A stretch of DNA of 64,000 nucleotides from Numida meleagris (lineage: Eukaryota; Chordata; Aves; Galliformes; Numididae). Below, one piece after another: positions 12,864 through 25,036 of this stretch (the first letter of the stretch is position 1; every line of letters begins with the position of its first letter). The notes under the pieces were generated by a model that made no database searches, was not told the DNA's origin, and was given only the letters and a program-made list of their open reading frames with translations. The translations under genes were made by a program, and so were the position numbers. Where the stretch lies: the NCBI RefSeq assembly GCF_002078875.1, contig NC_034412.1, forward strand, positions 36,054,948 to 36,118,947, in the 5' to 3' direction.

Positions 12864-14539
12864 TTTCCCCTCAAAAATAATAGTCCAGAGGTTCTACTGT
12901 TGTGAATGTGCAAGAAAACTGATAGCTTGTAATTGTACTCTTAACTCCTAGCTTTCCTTTAAACATTCTGGCATTTAGGACTGTGAAAAAAGCCTTCATA
13001 AAGTGAACAGAGGATTATCCATAATGTGAAGTTAGAGGCTTTTCGGCAGATGTAAGCAAACAACTGTAAGAAGGTGTGAATTGTTCTAATTAACTCCACA
13101 GGCACATAGCTGGAAAGCTACACAGTGGCAATTTAAATGCCAGCATTTCATTGTCAAGCGCTTCAACAGAAATCCTTCGGGCCTGTACATTTCACAGTCC
13201 CCTAAGGGCTAGCACATTTTCCAGGGTGACAGCAGTGCCACAGAAATCAAAACCTTGAGGTCTCCTTTCTACAGTGCAGGTACGGTGGTCTCCAGAACAA
13301 CACAAGTTAAGTTAAAAATAGAAAGTCTGGCAGCAGACTAAGCAGGAAAACAGTCATTGGCAACTTAAGGAGAAATGGAAACTATAGCCAGGTTCACTCT
13401 AACTTCAAGTCCTATTTATTAAAATCCTGACTGTCTTAACTAACCTAGAGGTTACCCAAAATTCAGACCTAGTTGCAATAAATGGATGCAGAAGTTCAGT
13501 TTGCTGCAGAGCAGAGGAGGCCACAGTCACAGCACAAATACATGAATGGGCACATTTAGTAGGTTGGACAGCCACATATGCAAGATCACAACATCTAGAT
13601 TACAACATAAACCTTAAAGCGTGCTAAAGAAGGGATTAGGCATGAAGAAACATGCAAACTATTTCATTCTAAAGAATGCAATACCTATGCAACGTAACAA
13701 GCTTAATTATTTGTCACATTCAAATTAAAACTCTAAACATTCAAGAGGCATTTTCAACTGCAGTCACAGAAGACAGTAAAAAATAAGTGTAGTCAGAGCC
13801 ATGTCAAGGTAAGTTAAATGGCAAGGTTTCACATAGCTGGAAGATATGGACTTGCCTTCACCCTGCTCAGATCCCAACATTCCCACAAGCTACTAGAGAA
13901 AGAAGAGATTAGCCTACTAGATCCCCTGATCCAGCTTACAAGGTGGCCACATAAATGTTGGTACCACTGTGTTGGAGAGTGTGCAAAGATGTGGCCCAGG
14001 GAGCAGGCATATTTGCTCCTTTTAGTTTCTTAAATTTAGTATGGAACTGCTGCTTCAAAGAAATAGGAGGGTGTGAGCATGAAGGGAACAGGAAAAAACA
14101 TTCTGTAGTTGTAAACGTATGTGAATCTTTGTTACACATATTACTATTATTCCACTAACTGCATTATCAGTAAAAATACAACTGACAAAACTGTTACACT
14201 GTTCCCAATTATTATTATTATTTTTACTGATCTATGCAACTGATTTAATATTAGCTTACCAGCATTTCTGAGGAGGAAGCATGGGCTGTCTATCATCTTA
14301 CAGCTCTGGCACCAGTGGATGGAATTCAGAGAGTCAGTGCTATTCATGGACCACAAGACCCAAAAACCCACACCTTCCAGTTCCATAAGTCTATTTAACT
14401 CACATGAGATTCATTTACCACAAGTAAAATTACCATTTCGAAAGTCATAGTACATTTCCACAAAACAATGGAATGAATAAAAAAATACTGTCTGAGACCG
14501 GTAAGGAGTGTGTCAAATCAACATGTGATCAGCATCACT

Positions 14540-15310
14540 TTGTGGACAGTTTTACATTTGAAAGCATTTTTTTGGAGTTGTTTGCCTTTGAAAGAGAGGG
14601 CCCAGGAGTGTTTATTGGTTGAAGACTTGGCCTCGGAGCAAATGAAAGTAGCTTGATACAGGAGACTGGGAGATGATGCAGATTGTATCCTGTGAAGGCA
14701 AGATACAAGCTGGCCTCTCCCTGTTTCCTCTTATCTATTGACTTAAATTTGCACAGCTTGGAAGACAGGAACAAAGGAGTTCCTACTGAGATCCCAAAGC
14801 CAGAAGCTGTCACTCCAAAAGAGCAGGCTCGATCGCTTTGATCTATAAGTAAGAGTTAGTATTGTCATTTTGAGTAGTCATCAACTGAACAACAGCCAGC
14901 AACCCATCACTACTGAAGATCAGCACCTAACACCAAGACATCGCTGGATCGTGGAGTGGTGAACCGCTTTGCTTTGCTGTGTCTACACCTGTCTGCCTCT
15001 CTTTCCCCATCTTCCATCATTTCTCTTTATCTTCTTCTATTCTTTTACTCTTTGTAGTAACTGTGGCCTAATATTGTCTTACCTGTAATGCTTACTAATC
15101 ATAATTAGCAAATTAGCCAATTTTACCTCCAAGTAGAGTTAAGTTGTTGTTAAGAAAGCTGTCAGTAAATTGATGTGTATTATTCCAGTGAGTCTTGGAT
15201 GACTCCATCGCAGTAGTGATCCCTGCTGACCAGGGGAGGTGCGACTGGGAGACAGAAGAAGATTCACCACCCTTGAACCCTACTGTGTAGGACTAGACAA
15301 TTACCTATAG
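14540..15310 (+). repeat. Possible decayed LTR-like block, unclassified
   Basis: A stretch of mixed composition includes a pyrimidine-rich segment at about 14990-15060 followed by TTTGTAGTAACTGTGGCCTA, which recalls the R/U5 part of avian endogenous retrovirus LTRs. I could not define TG...CA ends or a target duplication, and no internal retroviral genes are present. It may be an old solo LTR or simply unique sequence. Confidence 0.25.
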
Positions 15311-18300
15311 ATTCAACTGTTTCACATTGGCAATGTAAGTGAAGGACAGTAGAAGTCTCTTGGTGAAACAGAGAAAATACGAAATATTCTTACACTACAT
15401 GCAGATTTGCGGGGAGAAAAAGATACTCCCCAAACCCATGGTTGGAGTCTTGGACAATATTAATGAATCACTGGAAAAGGAATCGTGAATGTCACCCATC
15501 TGGATTTCATGAAGGCAGGTTTGATTTACAGAATGAGTCAGTGAGATAGTGGAAAACTATTAAAACACATTAAAGATTGGCTAAGGGTCAGGAACACCAG
15601 CATAAGATCAAGTCTTTAATTTATCTAGAGATCTGGACTGAACTACATTGTCTGGCTTATAACCGATCTGTTTTCTGTCAAAAGGAACCAGTCATATAAA
15701 ACAAGAGATAAAAATGCCCTTTTAAAGTAACTGTTAGAAAGTCTTCATTCCTTCTCCCTCCATTTTGCTGAGCCAAAAAAGGTCTTTTTTTCTCTTCCTA
15801 AGAGGAAAGGCTGAAGCTACTGAATTGTTTTGAATGTGTCTTTGCATGGGTTGCAGCTTTGATACTACTGTAATTTTTGGGCAAACTGTGTTTGACATGG
15901 GCAATATTTCTATATTTACTTTAATTGTTGAACAAAAGTGAACTCATATGGATAGCGATAGCAATCCAGAAAAGTCTACACATCTGCAACTAACTCTGTA
16001 TGCTTATTAAGGTACAAAACACTTCAGAAAGGAAGGAGAGTAGTTCCCTAAATCTATCCAATACTTTTGAACAATGTACTAAAGAAATTGCTGTATTCCC
16101 TTCTCAAATTATTAACAATTCACCACAGATTATCAGGGAGTTATCATTACTTCTGCTGGACCATTGAGTCCCTCCTGACAGCTGTGGGAAATTTCTTTTC
16201 CTTGGTTACCAGACTTAAAAGCTGCTTCATGCTAACTACTTATCCTGCCTGCGATACTGCTGCTGATCAGGATTACTTCACCTTTATCCCAGGCCTTTAT
16301 TTCCTCCCGTAAGTGCCCCAATCTGTGCACTGCTTTCACACATCTTTTAATAGGTCTTCCCTAGTTATTTCATACCCCTTGGGGACCCTATATACTCAAT
16401 GCCCTACAAAGAGTGCTCTTCCCCTTAAATTCCTGATCTTGCAATTTCCTAATAAACTGGCTATAAAGAGAAGTGGATTGCACTAAGAAGGAAAGCACTA
16501 GGCTGAAGGGCTGCTACTGCTTGGTCTGATGGACTGAACTGCGGCCCAACCATACTTAAAAATCCTCTTTAGTATCTTCAACATGCAAAACCAGCATTGC
16601 ATTAACAAAAGGCAGAAACACGCAGAAATTTCAGAGTATTAAATAATTTTGACAGCTACAATAAAAAGCGAACAATGCAAAATAAAAGGTCATATGCCTA
16701 TATAGCAGCAACAAGAACTGCTCCTACAAGCTGCAGAATCATGAGCTGAAAATACAAGGGAAAAGAAAACCTTGTTAGTACTTGATTAGTAAATTGCAAG
16801 TCATCAGTGTGTTGGAGTTAAAAATGGTGATTAATTGAGAGAGGTATTTCCAATATACATAAAGATGATTTCATGCCACGGAAGAAAGTAATTTCTAAGA
16901 CTTTCTACAAAATAGCATATTTAGTTTTGACTACACATATTTGCATAAATTAATCTCCCTAAAGGGGGGCAGAAAAAGGCTATGGTGTTGGTCAAGGAAT
17001 GGAATCTCCATGATACTAACAGAGAATGAAAGATGTTGACTAGCTTACTTTTCCAAAAATGAAGACCAGATTAAGGGGACATAAAATAGCGTATCAAATA
17101 AGCCCACAAGAGGGAAGAACTATCACAGCTGAAGGACAGCATTGGTAGAAGAAAAAAAGTAGAACGTGCTGTGAGTGAATTCTGGACGAGGGTGGTCCAG
17201 CTCTCACAATGAAGGAGCTTCTGAAACAGTGTTGTTATACAAATAGTAAGGATGACAGATTTTAAACAGAGCTTGATAAATAAATGAATACTACATGATG
17301 TTGTTACCTATTACAAAGAAGAACTGAACTTGACACATGAGATACCTGACTGTCTTATGTTCCTGTCACTTTTCCCAATTCCTCTTCAGCTAGAGTGCCA
17401 AGAAGACCGCATGCAGAAAGTGTGCAGGAGTCTGGGGAGACAACCATTCGCATTGGTGCTCTCTCTCAAAGAGAGGCACGTGCGTGAGGTTCCACCAAGG
17501 TCACTCAGACCAGCCTGCAGCAAAGGCTTTCTTTCCTCATGCCACTGTGCCTGCTTGAGTCATGTCTGGTCACAGAGAGCACAGCAGCATCTCAGACCCC
17601 ACACTTGCTCATCAGCCCCCATTAGTCCTGGTGACAGCGATACAGACTGGCATTTTTGGATGCGGGATTTGGATACTGCTTACTGAACGCTGCTGGCTGT
17701 TGGCAGTTAATTTGCTTGCATTTTAATGGATGAGCTGAACTAACTGTCACTTTGTATGCTGTTCTCTTCTAGTTCTTACTATCCTGTTTCTGAGATGAAA
17801 TAAAACTAATCTCAACTGAAGGCATACATTTATCCACGTGACAGCACGTACACATTTCCACAGCATTTTCTGTTACATCCTGTTGTTCCTTTATGCTACT
17901 CTCGGCAGGGATTAAGCTTTGTCTGAGCTATCCATAGCCCCATCTAGATAATTCCTTCCTGCAAGGCCGAAACTAAGAGGAAATCTATCTGTGGGTATTC
18001 TGCTGTTCTTTTACACGAATATCACATTTCTAATTGATTTAAAAAAATTCAATTACATTCCTGATGCTGCTGTGAAGTTTCTGTTCAGGTCCGATCATTT
18101 TTTTATGAAGCTGAGAAAGTACATCATAGCCATTTGTTCCAAAAACAAATAAAAATAAATAAAGATGAAGCAGAATCTGGTGTTTTTTGATTTTCTGTAT
18201 ATAGACTGCTATTACACATATTATGTAATAATAACCGCAGAGCACTGTGTATGTGTTACAATTCACAGACCCATCCAGTTATTGCTTATATTCCATGAAG

Positions 18301-19761
18301 TAGAATACCAAGAAACACAAACATACGATGAACATTTCCTCAACAGCCATTTTAACACTCCAGTATGTCCTAACCAACTAGATATTTTACATCTTTTAAG
18401 CATGAGATTAAACGCGTCACCAAACCCATCTGTAGGTTTAATGGCCTCACTTAAAGTCTTATGGAGAATTAGAATTCTTACGCATCCATCTCAGCACGAC
18501 GTAAGAGCATTACTGCTACAGGCCGCATCTTCTGAGGTACTGAGCACTGCCTGAGGAGTCCAAGAGTTCTTGTCTGTCATCTGGGTATATGAATATTCTA
18601 TGTTATGTCACTGTCAAAAGCCAGAACTGAAGTGCTAACTCGGTTTACATTTTAGTACTTAAAAGTACCGTTGGTTCTCCTAGTCCTGGCTTACAGAAAC
18701 CACTGCCTCCTTGAGAAAGCACAGCTGGGGACAGCCTGAAGATCCCTGTTCTTATGCTACAAATTTTATTCTTCTTCTGCCACGCATATTTACCCTTAGA
18801 CAACATCTAGCTCTTCACCTCATCTGCCACTTCAGAAGCTGTCAAATGACTATTCAAGCATTAAAAAAAAATGAGGGGTCTGTTAAGTTGTAAATTAAAT
18901 GACAGTCTACAGCTGAAAATTAGCAGTAACATGCCCCAAACTTTATTGATTGCTAAGAAAAGGTGAATAACCCCCACTACGGCTGGCTGTGTAATTACTG
19001 ACCTTTAGAACCCAGGAGCTATTAATTTAAGAACAGATACCAGTGAACTAGCAAAGGAAATATTTTGCAAGAGGACGGTAAAGGCACGTATCAAGTTTGT
19101 GCCTACATTCAGCACCACCCTGAAAGGTAATGGCGTATGTCTGTCTTTTCTGTTTTAACTAAGAATATAACCCAGGCTATATCTGGATATAAAATGCCTG
19201 TCAGCTAGTACAGAAGATCAGTAGGAATGCACCCACAGCAGATACTGAGGCCTTTCAGTATGTTGTAAGAAATCCACATCTTTCCAAATGGGTTCTTAAA
19301 CAACTGCTAAAGGCAGGAAAACTGCATTGCCACGCTCAGCCATTCTGGTACATACATTGCAAACGTTTCATCTCTGCTGTGAGAGATGGAAACAACAAGT
19401 AACAAGAGAAGAGCAGGCTGTAATCAGACCTAGGTTCCTTTGAATATGGGACACACGCACAGAAAAACCCCACCTCCATTAATACTGCTGTATCTAGCCC
19501 GTTATACACTTTCTGTCCTTTTACAATTCACAGAAATAGTTGTTCAGAAAAAATTAATACAAATAATTCAGCAACATTTACCTTTTCTTCTTAATAGTAA
19601 GCATTTACTGTGACGGGAAGAGTTGTCCTTTGACAAAGCAGCTACATTTTAAGAGCACTGGTCCAAGTGGTGATGCTTACAGTAAGACAATAACAATAAT
19701 TTAAAAATGACGAACTAAAAAAAAAAACTAGGAACTAATGAAAAAAAAAAAGGTGTCTGAC

Positions 19762-19865
19762 CTGGTGCAGATGTCCTTCCATGAAGAGCAGTTTCAGTAG
19801 GCAGGAGATCTTTTGAGTTGGAAGTGAATGGTGATTGTCTAAATGTGTCTTCAGAAAAGTAAGGG
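19762..19865 (-). CDS. ZNF827: ZNF827 linker exon (Ser/Pro-rich, 104 bases)
   Basis: This exon follows a CATAG acceptor at 19866 and ends at a GTCAGA donor. Its first base completes a Ser codon begun in the 58-base exon, and it then reads PYFSEDTFRQSPFTSNSKD followed by a short stretch ending GRTSAP. Recalled human ZNF827 has the same run with a few substitutions (PFFSEDTFRQSPF and so on). It carries no zinc finger and is part of the flexible linker before finger 4. Entry is in phase 2 and exit in phase 1. The donor is a GT site with a weak +3 to +6 (CAGA), unlike the strong donors of the neighbouring exons. This exon is too short and codon-split to stand out as an open frame. Confidence 0.92.
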
Positions 19866-22800
19866 CTATGGGGGAAATAAGACATCTTTTGGTAAACAAA
19901 ACAGCAGTTAATAAGTAAAGTAAGTTAATAAGAAAAAGTAGTCATTATTTCTGACCTTAACATTTTAATATACTAAGTATCATCTTGGTAAAAGCCCTGT
20001 TTGATTTACAGAACTCATGCTGAAAGATATCCAGACTGTGAGCCAAGGTGTGGAGAAGAGGCAAGCTTTGGGAAAACTGCATCATGGAGCAAAAACTGAA
20101 GTCCTCCCAAAATGCTTTTCATTACAGCATTTCAACAACTCAGATTTGTTATATCACATCACAATATAGATCAAGAAAATTAATGTTTCAAAAATCCCAT
20201 AATGTGGAAAATATATCAAATATTTTAAAGTATTTAATAACCCGAGGAATCTAGTAATTACATTCAAAATAAAACTTCTCAAATTTCAGGTCGAGATGTT
20301 GAACTGTTCGCTACTGATAGAGCATTCCATGTACAAAATTAACTCAATTAATTTGATTTTTAGAGCAGGAAAGCTCAGAAGCTAACTGAATGGTGACTTC
20401 CCAAATAGAGCATGAATCACCAACCACTTGATTGTAAAAAGTATATCGCGCTTTGGTTTTAACTGACAGGTGGTAACAAGTTAATTCCAATAGTGAATGG
20501 GCATTTCTGCCAAAGTATTTTGTTTTCTGCTCAATTCAATGTCATAACAGAAACAATGATCCCTTCTCCACAATACACACATTTGTAAGAAGTACATAAA
20601 AAATCAAAAATGGACAGGAGTACTTCTTGTTGGACAGCTCTTTTCTATGGTACCATATTCCATCTGCATACAAAGGATGAATTTCTTCTAAGCAAAAAGG
20701 AAATCTAATTTAAATTTGATCTATACTGCATTGAGATTCCTCAGCAGGCTGAGAAATCAGGGTTTTTTTTGTTTGTTTTTTTACTACTATTTATTTTTTG
20801 CTGTTCTGTATGTGGCAGTTAGTGGGATATTTTGGTATTTCCGCAGAAGTTTGAACATAACCATACGCAGAGTCATACAGGTTGGGCCGGATGAAAAGCA
20901 CGAAGCTGCCCCAAACGTTGAGCAGTTCATTGTATGCAGATACCTGATTCATCAGGACAAAGTGAAGAGCCCACATGCGCAAAAGGTAACTTTTCCAAGA
21001 CTCACCTGCCCCCCCCACCCTTCCCCTCAGGAGTGACAGAATATAAAACAGACTGACACTGTAAAAAATATGGCGTAATTCATTGCAACATTCCTCTCAC
21101 TGGCTTAATAATGATTTGGAAGAAAAAAACACAACCAATTTAAAAACTTTTGTAACTGTTGTAACTCTTCAAAATCATGTAATCCACTTGGGTTTCCATG
21201 CTGCACTGCCTGCTTATGTCTTAGGTTCAGTCACTGGCTCACTGTTCATTGCTAGCTCTAGATCAAGTGAATGACGCAGAGCCCATCTGTTTCAGGTTAG
21301 GACATAAATCCTGAGCGGGTTGCTGTTGAAGACTGCATTGCGTTGGTGTCTTAAGGATCTCCCCTCTTCGCCATCGGCCTCCAGTGAATTACAGAACCAT
21401 CCCTGGATATGTCTTTTTTTTTTTTTTAACCTTTGTCTAGAATGGAGGATGAGACTCTTCAGTGTCAGCCCTATTACTGTTTTTATTTCAGTGGGAATGG
21501 CCTCCAATTCCCAATTCAAAGCATGGACGGAGAGTTTCTGCAACACAGAAACTACATACGTCGTTCTCAATCACTACGTAAAGTCCCTTCTGATGAAGAT
21601 TAAGCTTTAGGTTTTTTTTTCTTCTGGCTGCACTTTTCCAGTTTTCTGTCTACACAGTTCTCTAGATGAAAGAAACTTGTCTTGGCATCTCATGCTGGCG
21701 TACTCACTTCCAGATCATTTGCTTCCCCGCTTTCTTTCTTCTTATCACAGATGGCAGGTTCTACCATCTCACTCAGCCACTGAACTGTGAGGAATCCTTG
21801 CCAGTTTCGGCTGCTTGAGCAAAGTCATATGGAAGTATATGCTTACACAGGCCAGGAGTACTCACAGGAAGAATAGCAACAGACGGGCGACAGAAATGTT
21901 AATATGGAATAAGACAAAAAAAAGAAGTGCTTGTGTACCCCTATCGTGCCGGGGTTTGCTGAGTTAAGACTCTCACCAATGACACAGCTGAATCTCTCCA
22001 CTGCCCCATTACTCACAGGTGGACGACACTGACCTCACCTTGACTCTGCAGCTGTCAGCAAACTTCACATAACAATTGTGATTCCAGTGCCTTCCTGTCA
22101 TGACTCCAGATGTAGGTTGGTGAGCCAAACTGCAACACTACACGTTTTCTTAATGCAGCCTTCGTGCCTCTATTCTCCACTGGCTGCTCCATCACATTCT
22201 ATTTTTGAGAGATGTCGTACTCTTACCAGTAAAGACTTCCAGCTGTTTGCTTGGTTTGGGGTGCTTCGTTTCTTTTTTTGGCAAGGTCTTTTGAATCAAT
22301 CTGTTAGAACTCGCAGGATTTAGTAGACTGACTCACTTGTCCTTAAGAAGCTCTCCTTATTCATGACTTCTGTCGATAGATAGGTAAGACAAGAAAAGCA
22401 CCCAGAAGAATTCAATCGGGCACTCTGCTTTTCATGCACTGACGGGTAGCAGCCATTACCAGGACTTTTCAGTAAAATTCAGTGCAAGCTAAACAGCCAA
22501 CAGCACTATTCTCTTACAAGGCAGCAGCCTCTTAAGAGGGAAGGCTGTCTGAACTGTCCTCAACCTTTCCAGTTTGAACTATTTTTGATAGATCCAAAAG
22601 TAGCTCTGGATTCTCACACCAGTCCTGCTGGTAATATCACAAGACACTAAAGTCTATTTTCTACCAACAATTTGTCACCTCTCCCTGCAACACACATTGG
22701 ATGGTTAATGAGTAGCTGGACAATACGTGCATTCAACTCTGCATCGTTCAGGCTTCTGCTTTTTAAGTAGTAATGGCACATCTGTGCAGTCTCCATATCC

Positions 22801-24031
22801 CACAAGTTCCTGGACTAGCAAATATGAAGAGCATTCACAATAACCAGAAGTTAAAAGCTCAATTTAATTCTCTTTCAACCTGTAACATCAAAAAATCCCT
22901 CATGGACATTCACTGAGTTGTTCAGTTTATTAAAAACAAATTTATTACAGTTACCATGAAAAAAGGGGATGGGTCTAGGAATTTAACATGAGCACTTTCC
23001 AGAGATCTGTTCTTCTGCAAATGAAATGCTTTTCAAATTCTGTCTAGACAAAGCTGCGCCTTAGTGATGGAGCACTGCACATGCTGGGAATTTCTGCAGA
23101 AGGGGCTGCAGAGACACTGAAGGTCTCACTCCGTATTTGAAGGAACTCTCTGACACTTCAGCTACGGTCAGTCTCCAAAACCACGCACAATGACCAGAGA
23201 ACTTTCATGGAGGAAATTAGTGTATGTATCCTCATCTCCAGGGCTAGATGAGAGCCAAAGACAATTCCTGCTTACTCCTAACCACGGGCTTCTAAGTTTT
23301 TACCAATTCTAGCTGCCACTTATTACACAACAGCTTTCAGTTTTTCCCTAAGGACACCTCACTTTGCTGCTCACATATTTAATGAACTTGTGAGCTTGTT
23401 CCCGACCAAAATACAGTAAAGGGCATATTTCTTTAACAACGCATGCTTTAACTGAATCATATTTTTAATCCCTGCATAATTTCACGTACTGTGTTACTGT
23501 GACTGTAATCTTGAACAAAAGTTTCATTAGCATTGTCTTTTAAAGCACAGTCTTTTAAAAATTCATCTCTGGAAGGCATTGAGAGGATATAGAAATACTA
23601 AACTGAAATTCTATGCAAGAAATCCAAGTTTGACAGAAGACTGAAGCACAACACCTCTTCTTACATTGGTCCATGTCTTAAAATCCAGTTGTCAGCCTGT
23701 TCTTCCCTCAAGCTCTGCATGTACTATGCAGTTTCCATTAAGCTTCAGTTTTTGCAGAAAAAAACACACAAAGAAAACAATTCTTAAAACCAAGTGTGAA
23801 TACTCGATCAGAGGAGAACAGTCATTTTGGCCCAAAGGCCTTTTGCAACATGCACACCAAGAAATCATATCTATTGGTGTCATTTCTTTCATACAGGTTC
23901 CATTACTACAAGAAAATATCTGACACTTGTAATACCAGGTCACATTTGCGAAACATATCCAAGTTCACAAGGCAAAACTCAGCAATGCCATTTGCACTAC
24001 AGTGTTATGGATAACAACGGACCGTGCTTAC
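19866..24031 (-). other. ZNF827: ZNF827 intron of about 4.2 kb
   Basis: This is the intron between the 58-base and 104-base exons, from the GTAAGC donor at 24031 to CATAG at 19866. It is mostly AT-rich unique sequence. Around 20830-21020 there is a more GC-rich patch with open frames on both strands and CpG dinucleotides, which I could not assign. No confident mobile element was seen. Confidence 0.85.
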
Positions 24032-24089
24032 CTGACTGTAGTTCTGATGGTGTTATCTTTATTGTGATTGTGCTCTTTGCTCACCTTTT
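24032..24089 (-). CDS. ZNF827: ZNF827 short linker exon (58 bases)
   Basis: A very short exon with the acceptor TCTGCAG and donor GTAAGC. It reads EKVSKEHNHNKDNTIRTTV and then two bases of a Ser codon. The first Glu codon takes its G from the upstream exon. Recalled human ZNF827 has EKVSKEHNHTKENTIRTT at the same place, so both the sequence and the exon order support it. Entry is in phase 1 and exit in phase 2, so skipping it alone would break the frame. Together with the following 104-base exon it totals 162 bases and could be skipped in frame. It adds polar, His/Lys-rich linker sequence and has no domain of its own. Confidence 0.92.
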
Positions 24090-24787
24090 CTGCAGAGGAA
24101 TGTACATTTTTTTTGTAATTATAGAATATATCATATTTTCCCTATCAAATTTTATTCAGCAGAACTATTTTAATGCTTTCTGATAACAGCTTAATCCAGA
24201 ATATTTTAAGGGGAAGTGGTTACAATATGATTTCAGAATAAGCACAGCTTTTTTTTTTTTTTTAAATGTAACTCATATCAGTTTTTTTCACCCTCACATT
24301 TCAGTGTTAGAGCTCCATGTGCACCACAAGCTTTCATTAAACAGAGCTCAAATCGTTGCATGCATGTAACAGCTGATGCTCACCTTCCTTGTGAAGAGAA
24401 ACAGACAGAACAAAACTTCAGGAACACTTTATGTTGCAGCCACTGTCCATTTATGACAGTAACTACCTATATGTTCTCCTGTATTCTCAATCAATCAGCT
24501 GTCACTAATTATTTAATTGGCCTTCAAAAATACAAGAGTTGAACTCTGGCTTTTCCAATTCAGTTCAAATATTATGAACCTGATCGGACTGCCACAGTGC
24601 TCTAAAACATATGTTAACCACAGGGAACATTTGGCAATTTTTGTATTTCAAATGCAAGGGTAGAAGGGCTCTACCTCCCATTATGCTTCAGCCTTAGCAA
24701 TCTCACACATTCATAGCACCTAAATGATAGTACATGTTCTCTTCTGGCTCGTTAAATTCTGCTTTCAACTATTTCCACTGCTTTTAC
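24090..24787 (-). other. ZNF827: ZNF827 intron of 698 bases
   Basis: This is the shortest intron in the window, from the GTAAAA donor at 24787 to the TCTGCAG acceptor at 24090. It is AT-rich with T runs near 24250 and holds no repeat or gene that I recognise. Confidence 0.88.
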
Positions 24788-25036
24788 CTGATAACTGGAA
24801 GAGCAGCTCAGATGCCATCTTCACTGATATATCCTGGCTGAACAGATTTCGTTCTGGGAGCACACGACCTTCTGGTGCCTTCTGGATGTGTTCACTAATG
24901 TTTCGCCCTAATAAAGTGCTGTAGCCAACATTTTGGCTGGGTTGACTGGGTGACACTGAAGTCTGCGAATCATGAATGTCAACTTCCATTGGTTCTTCTT
25001 TTATCTTTACAGTCTGGGTTTCCTTGTAACTCTCAG
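24788..25036 (-). CDS. ZNF827: ZNF827 linker exon, third DISVK module
   Basis: This is a 249-base exon in phase 1 at both ends, with acceptor TTGCAG and donor GTAAAA. It begins ESYKETQTVKIKEEPMEVDI and ends ERNLFSQDISVKMASELLFQ then LS. The same order occurs in recalled human ZNF827. Two features stand out: I-K-E-E, a fit to the sumoylation consensus (hydrophobic-K-x-E), and the terminal Q-D-I-S-V-K-M-A-S-E-L-L-F-Q-L-S block, which also closes the two upstream exons. In between lies a Ser/Pro/Gln-rich stretch without a fold that I recognise. The protein segment is probably disordered linker with short interaction motifs. Its length is a multiple of three, so the exon can be skipped without a frameshift. 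Confidence 0.95.

Larger units (their letters stand above)
884..19761 (-). other. ZNF827: ZNF827 intron of about 18.9 kb
   Basis: This is the largest intron in the window, from the GTCAGA donor at 19761 to the CATAG acceptor at 884. It holds an old antisense CR1 (8558-9480), a nested pair of CR1 copies (11935-12863), a possible decayed LTR (14540-15310), a weak sense-strand CR1-like patch (about 15440-15640), a pair of perfect inverted repeats (5602-5642) and a short 12-base tandem (7871-7906). The rest is AT-rich, apparently unique intronic sequence with homopolymer A and T runs. Open frames such as 17330-17686 and 18165-18554 resemble no protein I know. No tRNA, snRNA or CpG-island promoter was recognised. 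Confidence 0.85.

Noticed and set aside
15440..15640. Sense CR1-like patch
   Set aside because: One segment resembles a reverse transcriptase block, but the similarity is too weak and short to list as an element.
18165..18554. 129-codon plus-strand open frame
   Set aside because: No similarity to any protein I know and an AT-rich composition like the surrounding intron.
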